Part shown: positions 56,076 to 64,000 of the stretch, in pieces
Numbering within the stretch: the stretch's first letter is position 1
Layout: each line of letters begins with the position of its first letter
Position numbers and translations under genes: made by a program
Assembly: GCA_904066235.2 (NCBI GenBank)
Contig: CAJFCV020000001.1
Span: 3,720,001-3,784,000, forward strand
Reading direction: 5' to 3'
Length of the DNA: 64,000 bases
Origin: Bursaphelenchus xylophilus
Taxonomy: Eukaryota; Nematoda; Chromadorea; Rhabditida; Aphelenchoididae
The notes under the pieces: generated by a model
The model's database searches: none
Told to the model about the DNA's origin: nothing
The model's input: only the letters and a program-made list of their open reading frames with translations

Positions 56076-59000
56076 ATGGAGATCGAAGAAACACCTTCAA
56101 TCTCAAAGACTTCTTGCTTCATTTGCTCGACAATCCCGGCATCAACGCACTTTGGAGTAGCCAGTTGTAGATCTTGTAAGTGATTTCAATAAATTTTACT
56201 GTTCAAATTTTAGGCGCCGCTTTTTTCCGTCGATCGATCGTCTTAAAGCGGGATTATGAATGCAAACGGAAAGGGAAATGCAAGATATTTCAAGGTAATA
56301 GGACTTATTTATGACTCCAAATTTTAGCCGATCGAAGCTCGTGTCCAGCGTGTCGACTGAAGAAATGTATCGCAAACGGAATGCAGATTAAAAGTGGGTT
56401 TTTGAAAGATGAAGATGATTTGTCTCTTGTCAATTACTTGTTTCTCTAAAGCCTTGAAAAGAGGGAAAACCACAAATTTAAGGTCAGGACAGAGAGTTGT
56501 TTTTGTGTCGATAGGTTAGAAAATAGAGAATTAGGATAAGAGAAGAAGATTCATTAGGAATTGACTATGAATTTACACGGTGTCCCAAAAAAATGCATGT
56601 TTTTTCTATGGGTCTTGACACGAAAATGATTAGGTCAGTCAAAAAGATTTTTGTACTACTAAAATCTCCGTGTCTTTCTGTCCTAGCCATTTCATTTTTG
56701 TTTTCATATCGATTAATCAACATGGCTTTTTGGAACATCAAACAAAGGAACTGCGATTTTGTCACTGTTTTTTGAGCTGTATTGGGACTCTATAGGTGGC
56801 AAAAATTAATGATCTCCAGGTCAACCAAGGCCCAATGGATAAGATAAATGTCCTTGGATTTTTTTGTGACGCTCAGAACATCTTTTTGAAAGCTGTATTG
56901 TAAGCAAGCTTTATAATACCCATTTTATCAGTCTGTCGGGAAAAGCATGACCCAAAATCGCATCATCGCCGCCGAGAAAATGAATTGTGAAACAAATTGC
57001 TTTTCATTTTTCGACGTGCCGACATTGTGATCATTATTTTCCCGACAGACTGATACGTCCTTTTTTTGTGACATTCACTGTGAGAAAACAAAAGTTCAGT
57101 CAGCTCTATGCAATTTGTTGCACCGTGCAATAGATTTCGTTTGGCTGTCCTTGCACTCTGATATTTTTGGCACAATTCATGTTGCTAAAATCACTCCAGC
57201 GACTTTGCGAACGGACGTAGAAGAGCCTACGTTTCAAAAATATGACGCTCGCTATTTCCACACTCTTCATCATACTCCGTAATTTGTTTTTTTCTTTTTT
57301 TTGACACTTATAGTCATCGTTTTTAGAGATCCGCCATCATTGCGACAAAAATGGACCTTGCCAAAGAACAATTGCCCCGAGGGCCGAAAGTGAATTAACA
57401 AAATGTCCTCCAACATTGTCCAAAATGGTGGAGGGATATAAAGAGTTTATTGAAGACTCTAGAAACCTCTACTTTGCGCTGAATCCAGAGAATGCATTCA
57501 GTCGGAAAGTTGTTTACAAAGCAGCGACAGCACAAGAGCACGCGTTTATTGACCGTGCTGGAATTACCTACTACCTGAAAATGCTGAATAATTCGTTTCA
57601 TCCGTTCAGTGAGCTGAGTATAAAGGAGCAGGTAGGTAAAAAATTGTATTGTATAGCAGCGATGAGAAAATGCATTATGTTTTTAGAAAAGCGTTTTGGA
57701 GATTTTCCATTTCCGCTTTACCTTCCTCAACGAATTTTATTTGAACACAGTCTTCTTTCCGGGCAACACGGACAAACATTTCCTTCACTTTGGAGCCTAT
57801 CTTGACTTCAAGAACCCGGAATATTTGTTTTCCTATCACAAGAACATCGATGAAGCCAGCAGGTAGGATTTTTTGATAATATTTTTTGTCAAAGTAATCA
57901 CACCAAAAAAGGAGTGTGCTTGCGATATGAAGAGCTTCTTAGGTGATTTTTCAGACCTTCTAGACCATATATCAGTCTGTCGGGAAAATAATGAGCACTC
58001 TGTCGCATCGAAAATCGCATCGCCGCCGAGAAAATGAATTTTGTCGCGACAAACTCAAATTGCTTTTCACTTCAGCGACGCGATTGGCGCAGCGACAGAG
58101 TTCTCATTATTTTCCCGACAGACTGTTTTTCATACAATTTCTAATCGTAAGTTTCAATCATGCATTTGATACGGCTATTTTTTCAGGACCTTCTTTCCCA
58201 TCGTGGCCAAAGTCATCAAGGTCACCAAGAAATTTCAAGCCTTGAAAGTGGATCAGACCGAAGTTGTGGCATTAATGGGAGTAGCATTATGGCGAGAGAG
58301 TAAGGCTTCTTTTTTTTGTATGTATCATCTGTCGGGAAAATAATGTGGAAGTCGCAGCAAAATGTCTTTTGTGGCAGTCGCAATTAGACTTGGCTGTCGG
58401 GCCGGCCCGGGCCAAAAATCGCGGCCCGCGGGCCGGAAGAGGTCGGCCCGTCCCGTTTCAATTTTTCTTCGGCCCGAAAATTGAGAAGAAGTAAAAAACC
58501 TTAATTCGCTATTAGATATGACATATTTTTCTTTACTATAACAACTAACAGTACATTTTTAAAGCAAAAAATTACTCACCAACGCATTTCCTTTTTAAAA
58601 TTAATCAAAAAATTCCCGAGATCCGTTTTCAGACTATTAAAAATTGCCCCAAGACCAATTTTACAGATTCAGCAAGGGTGGAACCACGTTTAACAAGGTT
58701 TTCAACTTCAAGATGATAGTGTTGCTTCACACGACTTCTTAATTGTGTTTTTAAGGATGTCGGTTACGTTTATTTTGAGTTTTTGTTCAAAAAATTACTA
58801 CAAACACTAGTCTACATCAGTACTTAAAAGATTTTACTAGTAAAATTACTTATTATTAACCATTTTTCAGTACTTCCGTGCTTTATTTTTATAAAATTAC
58901 GCTTACTGTGAGAAAAATATAAACCCCCTTCTTGGCTTTGGGTTTTAATTTTATTGGCAACCCAACTTTTCGCTTTGAAATTCAGAATTTTAATTTTGCC

Positions 59001-59449
59001 GGGCCGGCCCGGGCCGAAAGTTGCGGCCCGGCCCGGCCCGAACACCGGCCCGGGCCGGCCCAGCCCGGCAGCCAAGTCTAGTCGCAATTCAGATCTCCGG
59101 TTTCGGCTTGCCTCGCAGAGCGAGGATGGGCGATTCCAAAGCGCGATGAATCCACATTATTTTCCCGACAGACCACAAACCGACTAAAAATTAAAAATTT
59201 TCTTTTCTAAATTTAGTTGTCAGCCAATTTCCTGGCCGAGGCTACGACGAGGTGTTAGCCAGAATCCAAGCAGAATTGAGTGAATACACCAGAAATACAA
59301 ATGGTTCGGATCCATTCCGCGTCGGCCGCTTGATGTGTCTACTGCGAGGATTGGAAGAGCTCTCGTTGATACTGAGCGAATGCCTCACGATTGGCTTGAT
59401 CATGAACGATGTTAGGCCGGATACAAATACGGATTTGTTTAAGACTTGA
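56076..59449 (+). CDS. Nuclear hormone receptor (NHR-E)
   Basis: Exons 56076..56175, 56214..56294, 56328..56393, 57327..57631, 57687..57862, 58187..58299, 59217..59449; 357 aa. DBD Cys at 14, 17, 31, 34, then CRSCAAFFRRS; finger 2 CKRKGKC..CPAC with RLKKCIANGMQ, where the usual VGME is replaced. LBD: MVEGYKEFIEDSRNLYFA, FTFLNEFYLNTVFFPGN, KVDQTEVVALMGVALWRE, ending NTDLFKT. Exon 6 ends in A, not G, so the joint codon is Ile, as in NHR-F; this pairs E and F as close relatives. AATAAA at about 59504. Introns 3, 5 and 6 hold elements. Confidence 0.93.
56576..56775. mobile_element. Mariner end fragment, NHR-E intron 3
   Basis: CGGTGTCCCAAAAAAATGCA and the next 200 bp match the left part of the mariner at 41747 in order (GGGTCTTGACACGAAAAT, CATATCGATTAATCAACATG). 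No other end. Confidence 0.65.
56929..57053. mobile_element. S1 MITE, NHR-E intron 3
   Basis: CAGTCTGTCGGGAAAAGCAT at the left and ATTATTTTCCCGACAGACTG at the right. Confidence 0.8.
57055..57225. mobile_element. C-family fragment, NHR-E intron 3
   Basis: GTTGCACCGTGCAATAGATT (57117) and right end GCGACTTTGCGAACGGACG. It starts right after the S1 MITE. The left end is unclear. Confidence 0.5.
57973..58126. mobile_element. S1 MITE, NHR-E intron 5
   Basis: CAGTCTGTCGGGAAAATAAT at the left and ATTATTTTCCCGACAGACTG at the right. One of the best-preserved copies. Confidence 0.85.
58328..59174. mobile_element. S2 MITE split by hAT-like element H3, NHR-E intron 6
   Basis: Left part 58328-58384 (ATCTGTCGGGAAAATAATGT), right part 59089-59174 (ending CCACATTATTTTCCCGACAG). 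Removing H3 and one duplication restores a normal S2 element. Confidence 0.8.
58385..59080. mobile_element. hAT-like non-autonomous element, copy H3 (696 bp)
   Basis: Perfect 12-bp ends TAGACTTGGCTG and CAGCCAAGTCTA with the 8-bp duplication GTCGCAAT (58377-58384 and 59081-59088). Subterminal GGCC words at both ends and an AT-rich middle. Longest H copy in the window; no transposase frame. Confidence 0.88.
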
Positions 59450-60579
59450 TAAGGGAAGTTGATGATGCTGAAAATGGAAGAAAAATGTATGTGAATTGAT
59501 AGGCAATAAAGTATTTTCAATCTTGTGTAACTTAAGTATATATATACAATTTTAATCACGCTATCCAGTGCTCAAATAAAATATAATACTGCAAAAACGT
59601 GGATCACCGACTTGCTGTAAGGTTAAACAAAAGAAATTATTGCGTTTGGAAGTAAGTAGAGAGGGTATAAAGACAATTTTTCTACCGTAAGCAGCGTCGT
59701 ATGATAGCAATTTTTCATTAGAAAATCCTTGATACCGATAAGTACACGAATCCATTGAATTCATCCACCGCTTTCAAAGTTGTGGGAATTTGTTTTCAAA
59801 AAAATGGTTTCGGAACTTTAAAAAAATGCCTGTTAACTTTATAGTAACTATGCAAGCCACTTATTCACCTGGATACTTAATTCGCATCATCAAACTGCCA
59901 AATCCACCGTTAGAATTTTCTGCTGTAAGGAAATGCTGGCTGATTTCGAAAGATGCCCGCAGAATCTCCATGGTCCTTCTGGCTGCCCGCAAAGTCGGCC
60001 CTCAAGTGTGCGCACGTCTTCGACAGAGAATGGAAGCGTGGTGGTTTTATATATTTGTTTATTCCATTACATTTACTAGGTTAGCTAGAAGACATTTGCA
60101 GTATAAAATACAATAATAAAATGTAAAATAAACTACAAAACCCCGGAGTTCCCAGGCGCTCTCTCGATTGCCCCTCGGCCACATCCTGTCGGAGGGCTTG
60201 GATGCGCAGTGCGAGAGTCATTTCACTCTAACCTCTCGGTCACATCGCCTGGCCATACTGATCGGGCGTTCGCCTCGACCTCGTTTCAAGATCGAGGGAA
60301 AGGGCGGAGCCTGTACTCTTAACTACGGGAACATTTCGTATCTTCCGTTATCAAAAGCAACCGTTAAATGTAACAATGTCATCATCACTTACAAGCGCAG
60401 TATTTTGTGTTCAATAACACTGTTTTTCCCCGAAACCACAACAGCAGCGACGCGTCCTTCCCCCTTGATCCTTGTGACCACGCGCGGGGCTATTTATGGT
60501 TTGTGATCGAGTCTTTTTTGCCTGCCTCTCTCTCCGCGCTTAAAACTCCCGTAAATGGTCGCGTTTTTTACTTTTGTCG
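59450..60579. other. Intergenic between NHR-E and NHR-F
   Basis: 3' flank of NHR-E, repeat R1 copy b, then GC-richer 5' flank of NHR-F. An open frame at about 60168-60506 has no motif or splice support. Confidence 0.5.
59695..60050. repeat. Repeat R1, copy b (shared with 19,968-20,330)
   Basis: Shares GAATTCATCCACCGCTTTCA, TGCTGGCTGATTTC and CTCAAGTGTG in the same order with the copy at 20 kb. Confidence 0.6.
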
Positions 60580-62936
60580 ATGAAAATTGACGTTGCCTCG
60601 TCTCGTTCGTTCCAGCTTTGCTCCGTGTGCAATTCGCCTTGGGCCTCCGCGCATTTCGGTGTGATTACTTGTAGATCATGTAAGTGGCAAATGAATGCCA
60701 ATGGGAGGCATGGAATGTGATTTTTAGGCGCCGCATTCTTCCGTCGATCCATTGTGTTGGGGAGGAATTATCGCTGCAAACGGAAAGGGGATTGTGATGT
60801 AATAACTGGTAAGTATTGGCAATAGAAAATGTCAAATTGCAAAGCATAGATTTTGATGGTATTTGAAAAAATGCTTGCGCAATGAAAGGGTTTTGAAAAT
60901 GAATCATAGTTGTTTTCTAAAATCGGTGACGATTGAGTTTTTAACCCGAAATATTGTGTTAAAAAACTAGTCCGTTCGTAAAGTCATTGGAGAAAGCGTT
61001 GGCGTCGCAGTGCCGCTGGAAAATTCAGAATTCGAACGACATCGAAAAAAGTCCATTTGCACGGTGCAAACAACAGAAAATTGCACAGTGCAAAGCAAAC
61101 TTTCGTCTTCGCACAGTGCTTTTCCGCTAAAATCACTCAACATTACGAACGGACTAGTGCTTAAAAACGTAACCAACTTGTTGGCCCGAGTGAGTAAAAA
61201 GGTTGCCTAAAGACCCATAAGATTGTAATAGCAGAATCTCCGCTGCTTTTCTGTCTATAACGACAAAGTTTAGAGGCCCCAGTGACCTGAAATGACTGCA
61301 TTTTGTTTTATTTTAGATTCTCGAACCTCATGCGCGGGCTGCCGATTGAGAAAATGTATCAAGGTGGGAATGGAAGTGGAAAGTAAGTATTTCATACTGA
61401 GTTGTATTATCAAAGATTTTAAATCGAAAAAAAAATTTTTTTTAAAAGTTTGTGCAAAATTTTTTATAAGTCTGAGTCCTTGTTTATCGACGATAGAGCT
61501 CTTACATTTTCTATTTCAAGTCATAGTCCTCAACTTTCAGAAATCCGCCCAAATTTTGACCGAAACGGGCCTCGACGGAAAGAAAAGCCGGTCTCCCTTA
61601 AGGCACCGCCAGTTTTAACTGCCCAACAGCCTTCTACCTCATCGTATTTGACTCAAATGGTTGAGGGATATCGGATCTTCCTCGAGGACACCAAAACCCT
61701 TTACTTTGTCTTCCATCCAGAACACGTGTTCACGCAAGAGATTGTGTTCCAGAAACTCACCGCCAAGGAGCACACTTTTATGGACAGAACGGCGATTGCT
61801 TACTATGTGAAGATGCTGAATGGCCATTTTTTCCCGTTCAAGGACCTGAATATCAAGGAGAAGGTTCGCTTTGTTTTTAGGCCTCAATTTGCCCTCAGGG
61901 ATTAAATTTATTTACCAAGGATGACTTAAAATTTATTTTTTTTTTTTCAGAAAAGCGTGTTGGACATCTTCCACTTCCGGTTCTCCTTTCTAAACGAACA
62001 GTACTTAAACACTGTTTATTTTCTGAACGATGAAGGAAAACAATTCTTCCACTATGGTGCATATATCGAGATAAATAGCCCGGAACATTTGTACACACCT
62101 CAACGTTTCTTGCCAGACATTGAAAGGTAACAATATCAATATAAAAAATGAATACTTTAATTGTCGTGAATTTCTCCAGCGACTTTTTGAAGGGGCTGGA
62201 GTTTCGGCGAATCTATATTTGGCAAGCAGGCGGAAAGAAATGTTTTTTTTCTTGTGTTACCCGGTAGATCTAAGGCTGAAGTTTTTCGTATAACTCGCTA
62301 CTTGTCGTTCCAGAAAGTGCGTAGACTTTCTTGGCAATTTTTGGCGCAGAAAGAGAGTTTTGTACACAGTGGAATCCGAGGAGTTTCGCGTTTCCTTTCG
62401 ACAGTTGGGACACTTCGTTTGGACGAAACTCAAAAGTGGTCGGGGAAATTTTTTATTCTGTTTTAGCTTACCGTGCCTAGAACCTCCGATATGTCTTTGA
62501 AAATATATGTATAGCCTTGTAAAAGGTTTAAAAAGTAAGCATTTCCAGAACGTTCTCACCGCTCATTTCCAAGATGAGCCGGATTGCCAAGAAATTCCGT
62601 ACACATCGACCGGACGACACCGAAATTGCGGGTCTGATTGGCATAATCCTTCTACGCGAAAGTAAGATCTCTCATGGCAAGTTTACATCCATTGTTTTAG
62701 TTTCCGCTCAATTTCCGGATCGAGGATGCGACCGGATCTTGGAGCAAATTCAAGAAGAGCTTGCTGATTACTGTAGGAGGACCCATCCGCAAGACCCGTG
62801 CCGAATGGGTCGCATAATATGTTTGTTGCGGGGCCTGGAAGAGATTTGCTTAATGTTGACGGAGAATCTGACCATTGGGATGATAATCAACGCCGACGGA
62901 ATATCAATTAGGAATACGGATCTCTTCAAAACTTGA
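60580..62936 (+). CDS. Nuclear hormone receptor (NHR-F)
   Basis: Exons 60580..60679, 60728..60808, 61317..61382, 61541..61863, 61951..62126, 62549..62661, 62701..62936; 364 aa. DBD Cys at 14, 17, 31, 34, then CRSCAAFFRRS; finger 2 CKRKGDC..CAGC with RLRKCIKVGME. LBD: MVEGYRIFLEDTKTLYFV, FSFLNEQYLNTVYFLND, HRPDDTEIAGLIGIILLRE (LLRE where the others have LWRE), ending NTDLFKT. The exon 4 donor is AAG-GTTCGC, weaker than the others. Intron 2 holds a C element. AATAAA near 62955. Confidence 0.93.
60966..61158. mobile_element. C-family element with both ends, NHR-F intron 2
   Basis: ACTAGTCCGTTCGTAAAGTC at the left and ATTACGAACGGACTAGT at the right. Interior words GCACGGTGC (61060) and GCACAGTGC (61083, 61112). 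Best intact C copy. Confidence 0.75.
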
Positions 62937-63029
62937 TTTATATAATTTTATATAATAAATATACTTGTTGTCTTGTATAAACGTTTAAAATACGACTCCT
63001 TCTTTCTGCTGGTCATAATTCGACAAGCT

Positions 63030-63088
63030 GCGTTGGGATGTAGCCTGACTACGTCGCTACGCGACTCGTCAGCCTACATTCCCAACGC
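63030..63088. repeat. 59-bp hairpin
   Basis: GCGTTGGGATGTAGCCTGAC faces GTCAGCCTACATTCCCAACGC, with a few mismatches toward a short loop near 63059. Confidence 0.7.
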
Positions 63089-63114
63089 GGGTGTGCGCGC
63101 AAAGCGCCACCAAA

Positions 63115-63156
63115 TTAGCCTAAGCCTAAGCGGCTAAACTAAGCCTATGCGCTAAG
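63115..63156. repeat. Telomere-like GCCTAA run (degenerate)
   Basis: TTAGCCTAAGCCTAAGC followed by GGCTAAACTAAGCCTA. GCCTAA is the complement of TTAGGC, the nematode telomere repeat. Only two or three units are perfect. Confidence 0.55.
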
Positions 63157-63756
63157 CACCGTGCAGTGCACCCTACCAACGCACAGTGCACCTTTTCACC
63201 GCACAGTGCACTCGTGAAAACCCGGAGAAAATAGAAAAATTTCGAACCCAACCGAAATCGCCCTCGGAAAAATACTGGGACCCGAAATCGACGAGAAAGC
63301 TAGAGAAATTTTTGTTAGGTCCTAGTTCCCGAAATACGAAAATCGGATTTTGGATTTGAAATCCGGTGGCGGAAACGCCGTTGCAACGGCTGAAATCAAG
63401 TTTACGTTACACCTCCGTCGATTTTACGGTATGCATTTTTTTGTTTTGGATTTTACGCGCACCGCGGAGGCGCGGCGGAGACTTCAAATTTCGGCGGACG
63501 TTGTTTTGGGCCTTCGGCTGTTGCAATTCATGTTGGAAAAGAGGTTGGGGTGATTTTTTGTTGTCATCCGATGCACAGATGGCAAAAACTTCGTGCTTTT
63601 TTCCCCGGCGGAGGATTCGGCGGAGGCTTTATCAAAGGGTCAAAGCTGTCTTACGAGTCCGGGAAAAATCTCAGCTACAAGAATCCATCAGAGCAGCATT
63701 GTCTTTCAAAGATTTTTGATTTTTTTGGTCCGGCGGACAAATCGGCGGAGTTTTGT

Positions 63757-63905
63757 TTTTACCCTACAAAAGTTCACTTTGCACTGTGCAATTTTTGGCT
63801 TTTTGCACTGTGCAATAGGCTTTTTCGAGCGTCGCTCGCACCCTGAGTTTTTTCTCACAGTGCATGTCGCCGATTTCCGTCCGGCGACTTTCCGGACGGA
63901 CTAGT
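63757..63905. mobile_element. C-family element, right edge
   Basis: GCACTGTGC at 63780 and 63805, CACAGTGCATGTCGCC at 63856, and the right end GCGACTTTCCGGACGGACTAGT. The left end is not defined. An F-type end (GTTCCAGAAAGTGCGTGCAC) follows at about 63913. Confidence 0.5.
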
Positions 63906-64000
63906 ACTAGTCGTTCCAGAAAGTGCGTGCACTTTTTTCCGCCTTTTTTGCACCGCACAGTGCAAGTTTTCGTGTTCCCCGCGCGACGCGAACCTTTTCG

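Larger units (their letters stand above)
62937..64000. other. Right-hand flank: hairpin, telomere-like run, GCAC repeats
   Basis: No gene is supported. Frames at 63350-63904 are open on several frames at once and rest on GC-rich repeat DNA. Contains the hairpin at 63030, the GCCTAA run at 63115, several GCAC-N-GTGC words and C- and F-type ends. Confidence 0.5.

Noticed and set aside
60168..60506. Open frame of 112 codons before NHR-F
   Set aside because: Ends 74 bp before the receptor start but has no domain and no splice link in frame. More likely 5' flank.
63350..63904. Several open frames near the right edge
   Set aside because: Open in three frames at once over GC-rich repeats with C-element ends; no protein motif.

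Overview
The window is nuclear DNA from a nematode, most likely a free-living rhabditid related to Caenorhabditis. The signs are short introns with TTTCAG-type 3' splice sites, a tandem array of nematode-type ('supplementary', HNF4-derived) nuclear hormone receptors, a patched-related gene, an Str-class 7TM chemoreceptor, a tRNA-Leu(CAA) with an intron, and a short GCCTAA (TTAGGC) telomere-like run. The species cannot be named from the sequence alone. All gene models below were built by hand from reading frames, splice sites and family motifs.

Layout. 1-2,668 (minus strand): a histone-fold gene like POLE4/CHRAC1, followed about 370 bp downstream by the 5' part of a secreted GDSL phospholipase B-like gene that runs off the left edge; the two could be one operon. 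2,700-6,060: no gene, but 29 copies of the palindromic word GCAC-N-GTGC and a GGCC-rich hAT-like element. 6,102-8,124 (plus): a three-exon Myb/SANT-like gene with a C-terminal coiled coil. 8,620-8,735: tRNA-Leu(CAA). 8,943-16,119 (minus): a complete ten-exon patched-related (PTR) gene of 908 aa, with a 1.6-kb palindrome in one intron. 16.1-22.3 kb: gene-poor repeat sequence. 22,364-26,191: the first nuclear receptor (NHR-A). 26,841-28,556: an Str-type chemoreceptor with an apparent frameshift, then two related membrane-protein fragments. 28.6-37.1 kb: gene-poor repeats. 37,167-62,936: five more nuclear receptors (NHR-B to NHR-F), all on the plus strand. 62.9-64.0 kb: a hairpin, a telomere-like run and more GCAC-N-GTGC repeats.

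The six receptors (353-377 aa) share one seven-exon structure with the same intron phases (1,1,1,0,2,1). Exon 2 (81 bp), exon 3 (66 bp) and exon 6 (113 bp) have the same length in all six. All eight zinc-binding cysteines are kept in every copy, so the array looks like recent tandem duplication of functional genes. Most long introns in the array are long because a mobile element sits in them.

Mobile DNA is the other theme. I use these labels. Family S: MITEs of about 150 bp with TIR CAGTCTGTCGGGAAAATAAT at TA sites, with three core types (S1 starts ATGAGC, S2 starts ATGTGGATT, S3 starts ACGGCGG). Family D: about 430 bp, TIR AAGTACTCCAAGTGCGACGC. Family C: ends in GACTTTACGAACGGACTAGT. Family F: ends in CATAAAGTGCGTAGAC. 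Family E: core TIR AGTGGCAAAAAACGTACC. Family H: GGCC-rich, hAT-like, with 8-bp target duplications. There are also two degenerate mariner elements. Families C and F carry the same GCAC-N-GTGC word that fills 3-6 kb.
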